In this document: one piece after another, positions 1 to 8,425 of the stretch | Layout: every line of letters begins with the position of its first letter | How positions within the stretch are numbered: position 1 is the stretch's first letter | NCBI RefSeq assembly: GCF_900182595.1 | Contig: NZ_FXTN01000020.1 | Coordinates: 1 to 42,963 of the forward strand | DNA length: 42,963 bases | Origin: Pedobacter westerhofensis | GTDB lineage: Bacteria; Bacteroidota; Bacteroidia; Sphingobacteriales; Sphingobacteriaceae | Direction of reading: 5' to 3' | Notes under the pieces: model-generated | Database searches by the model: none | What the model was told of the DNA's origin: nothing | The model's input: the letters and a program-made list of their open reading frames with translations, nothing else | Made by a program: the position numbers and the translations under genes

Positions 1-42
1 AGCTGCTTTTGCTCAGTGCCAGATGGGGGCGGCGGGAATTTA

Positions 43-597
43 TTATCTTTGGTAGTACTTAGTGGAGCATCCGCTACTACGCTCGGCAGCCAGTGGGGGG
101 GTCAGTTTGACCCGAAACAGAGGGGGCACTTTCGCTGAAATACGCACCTGGCTTTCATAAGTAACACCCAGATGTTTTTCTATCGCACTCTGCAAATCTT
201 CGATGCCGTTCTCATCATAAACTTGCTTTTCATACTGATTCCCGGATTCCTGGATAATGTGATTAAATATCATGTTGTAATGATGACGGCGGGAAAAAAC
301 ATAAAGATCATTTTCATCAAAATACAGTTCTCCAACATCTTCAATCATCCCTTGTTCGGCGTACACTGTTACGCAGGTCATCATCATATCGCCTAAAAAC
401 AACAACTGGTCTAACCAACGTTCAACCTTCTGCCTGGAATCTGGTTTCATGTCCACAATTTTCATCTCCACCTCACAACCGGTTTCCATTATCCATTTTA
501 ATATACGACGGTACATCGCTAGATATTTTAAAGTAACAACGTCAGAATCGAGTTCCAGGTCATCAAGTACCAATTCCACCGCATCTTCATGGAACAT
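43..597 (-). CDS. Hypothetical protein, 184 aa
   Basis: I do not recognise this family. The protein is acidic in its first half, with a helical, Met-rich middle (LLFLGDMMMTC near residues 66-76) and no signal peptide or obvious membrane segment. The ATG lies three bases from the left end of the 172-bp element at 601, so the element sits in its immediate upstream region and may have replaced its promoter. The last 25 residues are richer in Pro, Arg and Ser than the rest, so the native C-terminus could be altered. The long uninterrupted frame and ordinary composition favour a real gene; function unknown. Confidence 0.5.
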   Translation of the reverse strand: MFHEDAVELVLDDLELDSDVVTLKYLAMYRRILKWIMETGCEVEMKIVDMKPDSRQKVERWLDQLLFLGDMMMTCVTVYAEQGMIEDVGELYFDENDLYVFSRRHHYNMIFNHIIQESGNQYEKQVYDENGIEDLQSAIEKHLGVTYESQVRISAKVPPLFRVKLTPPLAAERSSGCSTKYYQR

Positions 598-600
598 TAA

Positions 601-772
601 TGGACATTCCGCGGCGATTGATCACCTCGTTCCGGAATTGCAGACAGCCCGTTCCGGAAGACTTTGACCATCATAATTCATTGATTATAAATTTGAATTT
701 CTCTATACTGATTAACAAAATCGGTGGTCTCCATCCTACGGAATCGCCTGGTCATGCCATCCGGAATATCCA
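601..772. repeat. 172-bp MITE-like element, copy 1
   Basis: The element has imperfect terminal inverted repeats: TGGACATTCCG at the left, and a right end whose complement reads TGGATATTCCG (10 of 11 match). Copies of exactly the same length and orientation lie at 27495-27666 and 38452-38623. Near both ends are repeated GGAAT/TTCCGG and GGTGGTC/TGACC blocks, resembling the multiple terminal repeats of IS21-type elements. TTAA flanks this copy on both sides (597-600 and 773-776), a possible 4-bp target duplication. There is no convincing internal gene. Confidence 0.8.
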
Positions 773-816
773 TTAAGCTCTCTAAATGAAAAATTGGTAA
801 CGTAATTCAATGTATT

Positions 817-848
817 ATTCCCCTGGTCGCTTCGGTGGCCAGGGGAAT
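817..848 (-). terminator. Hairpin terminator after the small ORF
   Basis: A 10-bp perfect stem (ATTCCCCTGG paired with CCAGGGGAAT) closes a 12-base loop five bases after the stop codon of the ORF at 853-1206. There is no strong U-run after it on the minus strand, so termination efficiency is uncertain. Confidence 0.55.
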
Positions 849-852
849 GATT

Positions 853-1206
853 TTACAGTTTGTAGTAGTTTACCGCCAAGGTCCCGTCGAAATCTTGGGA
901 CAAGTAGCTGCATTCAATGCTTAGTGTGTTAGGCTTAAGCGAATTCAGCGCATTGCTTGCCTTTACAAAAGCCTCCATTGCCTTAAACACATCCTGCTCA
1001 ATACTGGTAGTACAATGTTCTTTCAAGTTAGAGAGCGCCGTCTGGCTGATCATCTTATCGGTTCCACAAGCAGCCAGAGGGATTAAATTGGCGTGAGTAC
1101 TTGATCTGCATCGTGCATTGCACCTGGTGCATGTGTGGCTGAGATTTGATTTTCCATATTTAAAATGCAGCTGCTTCAGGGAATTATTCACATTTAATCC
1201 TCTCAT
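853..1206 (-). CDS. Small Cys-containing hypothetical protein, 117 aa
   Basis: Unrecognised protein. A Cys cluster (HTCTRCNARC) lies around residues 24-33 and could bind metal, but the spacing fits no family I know. The C-terminal half is a plain amphipathic helical stretch. A stem-loop begins five bases after the stop, which supports a real transcription unit. It is divergent from the helicase gene at 1273 with a 66-bp gap, so the two may share a promoter region. The N-terminal Cys-rich part could also be frame-shifted remnant sequence, so the start is uncertain. Confidence 0.4.
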   Translation of the reverse strand: MRGLNVNNSLKQLHFKYGKSNLSHTCTRCNARCRSSTHANLIPLAACGTDKMISQTALSNLKEHCTTSIEQDVFKAMEAFVKASNALNSLKPNTLSIECSYLSQDFDGTLAVNYYKL

Positions 1207-1272
1207 TTAGTTTAGTTAATCAATTGAGTATACGAGTGATTTTCTTTAACTTTCAAGTCTTAACGCGCTCCT

Positions 1273-4200
1273 ATGAACTGTTTTACAAAAGGATACAATA
1301 AGCTGCAACTTTTTCAGCAAAAAAATAATAAAGCTGGATTGTATAAAAATCAAATCGGAGCTATTGGATCTGTTTTGTCACATTTTAGCACCCGAAGTGG
1401 GCCGGCATTAATTACGATGCCGACAGGAACCGGAAAAACGGCTGTCATGGTTGTCTTAAGCTATGCGCTGCAGGGGCAAAAAATCTTGGTGATCACTCCG
1501 AGCCAATTAGTTCGTGAACAAATTACCAAGAATTTTAGGGATCCTAAAGTACTTTTGGAGAAGGGTATTATTCCTGGTGGAAGATTGTTACCAAGGGTAT
1601 ATGAATTGACAAGTGTTATTAATGACAAGAAAGAATGGGCGAAAATTTTAAAATCGAATGATGTTGTTGTAGCGATACCTGGTACACTTAATAAAGTCGA
1701 AGACCTAACTGAAACGATTGGGGAAAAAGCTTTCGACCTTGTTTTTGTAGATGAGGCCCATCATAGCCGCGCAAAATCCTGGATAAATATTTTAGAAGCG
1801 TTTGACCAAGCAAAGCAAGTATTGTTGACAGCTACGCCTTTCCGTCGTGACAATCGGGATTTAAAGGCAAGGCTGGTATATAATTATTCTCTTAAACAAG
1901 CATATGAGGATGGACTGTTTAGTAAAATTCAATTTATTCCAGTAGTAACGGCGAACGGAACTTCAGATTTGGATAAGAATATCGCAATAGCAAAAAAAGC
2001 AGAAGAAATATACAAAGTGCGCTTACACAATGACCATCGAATCATCATCCGAACTGATAGGAGAAAAGATGCGGATGAACTTCATAAAATTTACGGAGAA
2101 CATACGAAATTAAAATTAGCGGTTGTTCATAGTGAGTTAAGTACGTCCACCATCAAATCACGCATTGATCAATTGACTAAAGGTGAAATTGATGGTGTAA
2201 TTTGTGTTAATATTATGGGGGAGGGGTATGATTTTCCAGCTCTCAAGATTGCGGCAGTACACATCCCGCATAAATCTTTAGCTATTACTTTACAGTTTGT
2301 AGGAAGAATTTCAAGGACAAACACAGCCGAGGGGAGTCTGGCTACCGTAATTGCTGGAGAACACGAGTTTAAACTTGGTACCCATCAGTTATATAAAGAA
2401 GATACCAAAGACTGGTCTGTTATTTTACCAGATCTCCATAAGCATAGGATACAAAAAACAGAAGACGAGCAGGATTTCTTTGATTCTTTTGAAGATGTTA
2501 CTGAAGACCAGGAACCCATCGCCCTTGAATATGAAGAGCCATTGTCTCTGGCAGATGATGACCTAAGACCATTTTTTCATGCAAAGGTTTACAAAATTAT
2601 TCCACCTAAAATATTACTAGATCCTGATGATGAGGCGGCCTCAATTGACATTACAAGACTGATCGATTTTTCAGGTACTGAGGCGCTAAAAAATGCAATG
2701 GTGCGTCACCACCATGTGAGCAAAACCCATGATGTGGCTATTCACGTGGTGGCAGAGCTGAAAACTCCCTCCTGGTATATTAAAGATGATAAATTGAAAG
2801 ATGTAAAAAATGAATTTTTCATAGTTTATCACGATAAGGACAACTCTTTGTTTTTTATTGGAGCAACACTAAAAGATCCGGAACTGTATGAGCACATAGT
2901 GACTCAATACCTCGAAGATGAGGTTCTACATGACATCGTTCATTTGCCATTGTTAAAACGTGCTATGGCAGGATGGAGAGAGCCGAAATTTTACAACGTT
3001 GGCCTGAGAAGCAGGAAGAATAAAGGCAATAGTGAGTCGTATAAGCAGTTTTTAGGATCCCTAGCGCAGAATTCTGTTTCAGCTACGGATAAGTTTAGTT
3101 ACACACGTGGTCATTCATTTGGCGGAGCTTATGATACCGTATTAAAAAAAGATTTACTGTTGGGAGTTACGTCCAGCTCTAAAGTTTGGGCTTTGGAAGA
3201 TAAGAAAATCAAGTATTTCGTGGAATGGTGTGCTGGAATTGCCAGGAAGGTAGGAGATCCCGAAATGGATAAGCTAGAGTCGCCTTTATCAGATCTAGAT
3301 ACCGGGAAAGTTATCGATGAATTTCCAGCAATTCCTGTGTTCTTTGCTGACTGGGATCATTCTCAATACAGCAAAAATACAACTATAGTTTTTTTGGATG
3401 TGGATGAAGAAGCTGTTTGTGAAGCCCTGCTTTGTTCGTGCGACATCAAGGTAGTCAATCAAGGCACTTCCCTGCTTACCTTAGAAATCTCTAAAGCGGA
3501 TTACGTATCCACAATCGAATATTCATTGAATCCTAAAGCTGCGTTCGTATTTTCCGCTACTACTTTAAATACTATAGCCGTCAGTCGGGGTAATAGTTTT
3601 GGTAGTCCGGAGGCTTTCCTTGCCATTTTAAACGATAGTCCAGTTAATATTTTCTTTGAAGACCTATCGAAGTTAGTTGGAAAAGTATATTTTGAATTTA
3701 GAGATGAGGGTAACCGGACCATTAGTGATGATCAGATTATAGGGCACAACTGGCCAGTTCATGTTGAGGTTAAAAAGGAGTATTTTTCAGATTCAGATAT
3801 AGCGAACAATAAATTAACTGGGAACACGAAAATATCTATACATGAATATATCATTGAGTTAGCAAAACAAGATTATGATGTTGTATTTTATGATCATGGC
3901 TCACTAGAAATTGCAGATGTAATTGGTTTGAAAAAAGGAAAAGTTCAGTTTTGGCACTGTAAGAAGCAGGCTGGTGATGAGCCAAACTGCAATGTAGACG
4001 ATATTTATGACGTTTGTGGTCAGGCAGTTAAATCTGTCAATTGGGCAAATCGGAATTTGCTGATTAAACAACTTTATGACCGGGCCGACCGAAATAAAAG
4101 TAACTCAAAGATCAAAAAAGGAAATCTCATCGATTTGAAAGCGATATTAGATTCTTTTGACAACCCTGTAATTCCTGTTGAAATAACAATTGTTCAGCCC

Positions 4201-4329
4201 GGGTTAAAAACTCAGTCGTTGTCTACCAAACAGCGCCAGGCCTTTGACAGGATTAAAGTAGTGCTATCAGGAGCTGAATCGTTTCTTAAAGATGTGAGCG
4301 GATGCAGTTTGTCCATAATGTGCTCATAA
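1273..4329 (+). CDS. SF2 DEAH helicase fused to PD-(D/E)XK-like nuclease, 1018 aa
   Basis: This is a probable nucleic-acid translocase with a nuclease tail. Residues 1-400 carry superfamily-2 helicase motifs: Walker A TMPTGTGKT (48-56), DEAHH (160-164), TATP (186-189) and motif VI QFVGRISR (341-348). About 450 residues of unrecognised sequence follow. Near the C-terminus, D-H-G-S-x-E-I-A-D (about 874-882) followed by WHCKK (894-898) has the D/E...xK layout of a PD-(D/E)XK nuclease. The gene stands alone, next to transposable elements, which fits a single-gene anti-phage or repair system; no methylase or partner is adjacent. Helicase assignment is firm, nuclease assignment is by motif, defence role is inference. 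Confidence 0.85.
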   Translation: MNCFTKGYNKLQLFQQKNNKAGLYKNQIGAIGSVLSHFSTRSGPALITMPTGTGKTAVMVVLSYALQGQKILVITPSQLVREQITKNFRDPKVLLEKGIIPGGRLLPRVYELTSVINDKKEWAKILKSNDVVVAIPGTLNKVEDLTETIGEKAFDLVFVDEAHHSRAKSWINILEAFDQAKQVLLTATPFRRDNRDLKARLVYNYSLKQAYEDGLFSKIQFIPVVTANGTSDLDKNIAIAKKAEEIYKVRLHNDHRIIIRTDRRKDADELHKIYGEHTKLKLAVVHSELSTSTIKSRIDQLTKGEIDGVICVNIMGEGYDFPALKIAAVHIPHKSLAITLQFVGRISRTNTAEGSLATVIAGEHEFKLGTHQLYKEDTKDWSVILPDLHKHRIQKTEDEQDFFDSFEDVTEDQEPIALEYEEPLSLADDDLRPFFHAKVYKIIPPKILLDPDDEAASIDITRLIDFSGTEALKNAMVRHHHVSKTHDVAIHVVAELKTPSWYIKDDKLKDVKNEFFIVYHDKDNSLFFIGATLKDPELYEHIVTQYLEDEVLHDIVHLPLLKRAMAGWREPKFYNVGLRSRKNKGNSESYKQFLGSLAQNSVSATDKFSYTRGHSFGGAYDTVLKKDLLLGVTSSSKVWALEDKKIKYFVEWCAGIARKVGDPEMDKLESPLSDLDTGKVIDEFPAIPVFFADWDHSQYSKNTTIVFLDVDEEAVCEALLCSCDIKVVNQGTSLLTLEISKADYVSTIEYSLNPKAAFVFSATTLNTIAVSRGNSFGSPEAFLAILNDSPVNIFFEDLSKLVGKVYFEFRDEGNRTISDDQIIGHNWPVHVEVKKEYFSDSDIANNKLTGNTKISIHEYIIELAKQDYDVVFYDHGSLEIADVIGLKKGKVQFWHCKKQAGDEPNCNVDDIYDVCGQAVKSVNWANRNLLIKQLYDRADRNKSNSKIKKGNLIDLKAILDSFDNPVIPVEITIVQPGLKTQSLSTKQRQAFDRIKVVLSGAESFLKDVSGCSLSIMCS

Positions 4330-5268
4330 GAGGGGAAATCGTATTGACAAAGTTGATCCGCCTTTCGGCATTAAAGATGAAAGAAATTCTGCATTTTTAG
4401 TGCAGCGAAAGCGAAGAAGGCTGAGGAAAGTAATTATATATCTGTCAAATCATAATTAAAAAGGACGTAACAATGCCATGGGAATTCGGTATTCTTCTGA
4501 ATGCATGCTATCTGCATGACTATTTGCTAATATCAACTGTCGATACTAGTTTTTATGAAGGCGAAATTACCTACCATACGAAGCTTTTTATGGCACCTCC
4601 CATATGGGAAGTGCCACCAATATGAAATTACCACATGGGAAGGACATTAATTGGTACATTTAGAAATACTTGGTTACCGGAAACCTATCCTATCAGTCCT
4701 AGATGCGTATTTTTCAGATCTTCAATAAACGTTCCTATATTCGCAGTGACAGTTAAATCACTAAGGAATTGGTTTGTACCCACTAATATCTCGGGTACAA
4801 AAATTTTTCCCATGTGGGAAAGATTTTTAAAAATTATGTTAAGACCTTGGGATATATTCAAAGGTTTTTTTAGTTCAAAGGCAGGACTTTAGGTCCTTCA
4901 AACGAACAACTGAGTTCATTAACGGACATCAAAACTGGTTCTAAATAATGTGACTGGATAGTATAAGTCTTGATACTGTAAGCCTGGCGGAAGTGATACA
5001 CGAAAACGAAGGTATTCGTTAAGTCATTATCATTATTTCACCGTTTTTTTATAGCAAAATGAGATGAGTATTCGAGAGACTATTTTGTGAACTTTATTGA
5101 TGTTTTGCCTTTTTTCTTCAGCGGTATCTTGCCGTGTATTTTGCGAGCAAACTTAAAGGCATTATCATTATTCCACTGCTTTTTGTAATGCCCCATAAAT
5201 ATAGGTACCCACAGACATTGATTTGTTTATATTAACTTTGAAACACAGAATTAATCTTCTAAAGCCTT
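4330..5268. other. Gene-free interval with palindromes and decayed sequence
   Basis: I see no convincing gene in these 939 bp. The interval holds a 24-bp palindrome at 4592-4615, two related CCCAT/ATGGG sites at 4634-4645 and 4806-4821, and two copies of the ATTATTCCACCG-like motif (5032, 5167). About 5080-5180, read on the minus strand, resembles a short peptide that is also readable at 32197-32274, so this looks like eroded coding or mobile DNA. Confidence 0.6.
4592..4615. repeat. 24-bp palindrome, GGCAC..CCCATATGGG..GTGCC
   Basis: An almost perfect dyad (one mismatched pair) centred on CCCATATGGG. A related half-palindrome lies at 4634-4645 (CACATGGGAAGG) and another dyad at 4806-4821 (TTTCCCATGTGGGAAA). 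It could be a regulator site cluster or remains of an element; no adjacent gene explains it. Confidence 0.5.
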
Positions 5269-6762
5269 TCAATTCTTTCCATATCTTTTATTTGCGTGTG
5301 TTATGATTGCATAAACAAAGATAATTGCCACCCCTGCTATGCACAGCCAAGAAAATAAATCACTTACAACGGCATAAACCGTTTTTCTTTTACCAATTGG
5401 CACATCGCTTATTAATAGTTGTGTAGCTCGTTTTAAGTGATACTGGCTTTCCAAAATCTGTCCTCTACTGTCAGAAACTGAGGATTTGCCATTACCCGTT
5501 ATTCTAAATAACGCGAAGCCATTTTCTATAGCACGAGCATTAGCCATTGTGGCATGCAAATCTTTGATGCCCGGCCAGTCTGCAGAGGGCGCAAAAACCA
5601 GGTCGGCCTGACGCATATGCCGGATGAGTTGGGGGTAATCAAAGTCCGCACATATCGCACCTGAATACATAATGCCGCCTGTTGCAAATACCCTGGGTTT
5701 CACCGTTGAAGCAAGCGCAGGTTCCATCTGGTCAACTGGCTTATTTTTCTGGTAATCGTAAATGATCTTTCCATCTGGGTTAAATATTATAAAATGATTT
5801 TCCGCTTTTTGCCGGGGAAATCCATCACTCGCTAGATAGTAGGGCAACCCAAGAAAGACAGCGTTCTCTTTCGCGAAGCGACTATTTACCTGTACAAAGT
5901 TTAGATAATCTGTTTGCAGTACAAGTAGGCTTGCTTCATTCCAAATAACCCACTTCGGATGGTAGACCCTAATTGCTTCTTTGGTTTCCCGCAAGTAGAA
6001 AAGGTTCGTACGAATAGATTTGAGGCTGATTTCTTTTTTCCGCTGTTGTATGGAGACATTCCCCTGCCATACCATCTCCTGAAACCAGGGCCAGGCTTCT
6101 TTTCCCTGAAATGTTAAGCCCATTACTTTTACTTTTTGCTTAACCGGATTATCCATTTGAAGTCTAACAAAGCCAAACCCGAAAGCAAGGACTAGTAGGC
6201 TAGAAGCAAAACCCGCAAACCTAAACCTTGCCCTTTTGTGAAAAGCTGAAATAATAATCTCAAAAAGCAAGGCAGCATTTAGGTAAATAATAAAGACGAT
6301 TCCGTAGATACCCGTTACGGAAAGAACCTGCAACAGGTAAATATTGGTTTGGCTATAGCCTACTGAACCCCATGTTCCGTTTGAACTTAGAGACATAAGG
6401 TATTCCACAGTTACACCGCATAAAGGCAATAAAAGCCACTTGAATGTTACCGGAATCTGATTATAAAGCAGGCGATTAATCAAAAAGGGGAGCAGATAGG
6501 TCAACGAAAAAAACAGATTAGTCAGATGAAAGCTAACCCCATCTAGAATGTTCACCTGGTGCTGCGTGGAGTAAATCAAGGTTAGACACACTAGCCCAGT
6601 AAGCATGGCATAAAATGGCTTTGTGAAATGAAAGAAAACCAGCCAGAGAACCGGAGTTATCCATGCAATGATGTTAAGATTAGGATAGCCTCCAATTAGA
6701 TATTCTAAAAAGCAGACAGGGACAATAACTAACTGAAAGTAGTTAAACGGGATGTATTTCAC
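5269..6762 (-). CDS. Lnt-like carbon-nitrogen hydrolase with membrane N-terminus, 497 aa
   Basis: Resembles apolipoprotein N-acyltransferase, which transfers an acyl chain to the amino group of lipoproteins at the periplasmic face of the inner membrane. Residues 1-200 hold several hydrophobic segments; residues 210-460 form a nitrilase-fold domain with a likely catalytic triad E276 (WNEAS), K339 (YQKNK) and C371 (GAICADFDYP), and a last membrane segment ends the protein. Length suits Lnt. The usual VPFGE motif after the Lys is not seen, so this may be a paralog with another substrate. It lies 67 bp downstream of a Crp/Fnr gene on the same strand, suggesting co-transcription. Confidence 0.8.
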   Translation of the reverse strand: MKYIPFNYFQLVIVPVCFLEYLIGGYPNLNIIAWITPVLWLVFFHFTKPFYAMLTGLVCLTLIYSTQHQVNILDGVSFHLTNLFFSLTYLLPFLINRLLYNQIPVTFKWLLLPLCGVTVEYLMSLSSNGTWGSVGYSQTNIYLLQVLSVTGIYGIVFIIYLNAALLFEIIISAFHKRARFRFAGFASSLLVLAFGFGFVRLQMDNPVKQKVKVMGLTFQGKEAWPWFQEMVWQGNVSIQQRKKEISLKSIRTNLFYLRETKEAIRVYHPKWVIWNEASLLVLQTDYLNFVQVNSRFAKENAVFLGLPYYLASDGFPRQKAENHFIIFNPDGKIIYDYQKNKPVDQMEPALASTVKPRVFATGGIMYSGAICADFDYPQLIRHMRQADLVFAPSADWPGIKDLHATMANARAIENGFALFRITGNGKSSVSDSRGQILESQYHLKRATQLLISDVPIGKRKTVYAVVSDLFSWLCIAGVAIIFVYAIITHANKRYGKN

Positions 6763-6829
6763 GGAGTATTAGCTTATTTAGCAAATCTAAGTATCTGTTA
6801 ATTCCCCACATTTGATTCAAATCAAATAA

Positions 6830-7393
6830 TTAGGAACCAGCCCGCACCCTACTTAAGGTTTCTTGGGTAATACCAAGGTATGAGGCAATCATCCCGAGAG
6901 GTACCCTCCCCAGGATGTACTTATAGGTATTGCAAAAATGCTCATACTTTTCTTTCGGTGTGGTAAACCGTATAGAATTTAACCGTTCCGATTGCTTAAT
7001 GAATTGCATACTCATCACTATACGGCCAAACCGCTCCATTTCATGAAAATGCTCAAACAGATACATCAAGTCTTCTAAGGAAAGTGAATAGGCTTGTGTT
7101 AATTCAATCGCGGCAATCTCGTACTGGTCGGGAACAACACGCATAAAGCTATAAGCCGAGGTCATCCATTCATTCTCGGCTGCAAATCCATCAGTAATAA
7201 TTTTATCATCCTTGTTGAAATAAATCCGAAGAAGTCCTTGTTTTACCAGATAAGTACGCTTGCAAACTCTGTCAGCACGCTGGATAACCTCATTTCTTTT
7301 AAAAGTATGTAATTGCACACGTTTTAAGAGTTCCTGCTTTAAGTTTTCCGGAACAGAGGTAATATCTGAAAAATGTTGCAGGAGAAAGTCCAT
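6830..7393 (-). CDS. Crp/Fnr-family transcriptional regulator, 187 aa
   Basis: Has the Bacteroidota Crp/Fnr layout: a cyclic-nucleotide-binding-like beta barrel (residues 10-110, with YLVKQGLLRIYF) and a C-terminal winged helix ending SYLGITQETLSRVRAGS, the recognition helix. Cysteines are too few and wrongly spaced for an Fnr-type iron-sulfur cluster. It lies just upstream of the Lnt-like gene on the same strand and is likely its regulator or operon partner. Many such Bacteroidota proteins sense unknown ligands. Confidence 0.85.
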   Translation of the reverse strand: MDFLLQHFSDITSVPENLKQELLKRVQLHTFKRNEVIQRADRVCKRTYLVKQGLLRIYFNKDDKIITDGFAAENEWMTSAYSFMRVVPDQYEIAAIELTQAYSLSLEDLMYLFEHFHEMERFGRIVMSMQFIKQSERLNSIRFTTPKEKYEHFCNTYKYILGRVPLGMIASYLGITQETLSRVRAGS

Positions 7394-7543
7394 TGATAAT
7401 GTATGATGTGATTTGAAGTAGAAGTATTAAAGATAGGCTTTTAACAAAGACTGCTTTACTATTTTTTTACTCGGATAGGAACAGATAAGTTTATAGTTGA
7501 TATAGCGGTATAAAACTGCATTAGAAATGAAACAAGCTTTTCA

Positions 7544-8164
7544 TTAAATTTTTTTTGTCAGAAAATTAACGTTCTCTGTTATCTTTTCGAGATCCCAATT
7601 CCACCATTCCATTTCTAAAAGTTCTTTTATTTTTTCTTGTGAAAATCGTTTTCTGATTTCTTTAGCAGGATTCCCTCCGATGATACTATAATCCTCGACA
7701 TCCTTTGTAACGGTGGAGTTTGATGCGATTATCGCACCATTACCAATTTTAACACCTGGCATTATGGTTACATGATTACCTATCCAAACATCGTTACCAA
7801 TAATTGTATTTCCTTTAAAAGGCAATTCTCCATCTTTGGGAGTCGCCTTTGTCCAATCTTTGCCGAAAATATAGAAAGGATAGGCAGTTATGCCATCCAT
7901 TTTATGGTTTGCTCCATTCATTATAAATTTGACATCGGAAGCAATCATGCAGAATTTACCTATTATAAGTTTGTCTCCAATGAAGTCAAAATGATATTTT
8001 ACATTTTTTTCAAAATTGTCTACATTCTCAAAATCATCATAATAAGTGTAGTCACCCACTATTATATTAGGATTACTAATGATATTCTTTAAAAAGCAAA
8101 GTCTATTATAGTTCTCTAGTGGAAATTTTTCATCCTTATCTGGAAAATGTGTGTTTTCATTCAT
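7544..8164 (-). CDS. vat: Vat-family (xenobiotic) O-acetyltransferase, 206 aa
   Basis: A left-handed beta-helix acetyltransferase of the Vat/chloramphenicol xenobiotic type, which moves acetyl from acetyl-CoA to a hydroxyl of streptogramin A or a related compound. The signature NGANHKMDG places the catalytic His at residue 87, close to its position in characterised Vat enzymes. Hexapeptide repeats (IIGNDVWIGNHVTIMPGVKIGNG, shown here only by its I-G-N-x-V-x-I-G core) run from about 117 to 165, and the C-terminus EMEWWNWDLEKI is typical of the family. Sequence is more AT-rich than its neighbours and the gene stands alone, which suggests acquisition. Substrate is inferred from family only. Confidence 0.9.
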   Translation of the reverse strand: MNENTHFPDKDEKFPLENYNRLCFLKNIISNPNIIVGDYTYYDDFENVDNFEKNVKYHFDFIGDKLIIGKFCMIASDVKFIMNGANHKMDGITAYPFYIFGKDWTKATPKDGELPFKGNTIIGNDVWIGNHVTIMPGVKIGNGAIIASNSTVTKDVEDYSIIGGNPAKEIRKRFSQEKIKELLEMEWWNWDLEKITENVNFLTKKI

Positions 8165-8425
8165 AAGTATTCAATATCTTGGTTTATGTTACCTCAAGAA
8201 GGTGCATTAAGTCAATTCATTTCAAATGTATAAAAACAACGGAATTTATTAGATACATAAAAATAGCCTATCATTATTCCCTCCTTTAAAAAGACGGTCC
8301 TGGCGAGCCACCTTAATTAAAGCTGTACGACAAAAAGAAATTTCAGTTTTGTGCGACAAATCAGGCTTGCCCCAATCTTGTATTCTCCATTATTCCACCC
8401 TTTAATGATAATGACCTTCATCCAA

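Noticed and set aside
449..667. ORF crossing the left end of 172-bp copy 1
   Set aside because: Antisense shadow of the 43-597 gene that continues into the repeat.
4635..4892. 85-codon ORF in the gap after the helicase
   Set aside because: Composition is unlike a gene, it runs through palindromes, and nothing in it looks like a protein family.
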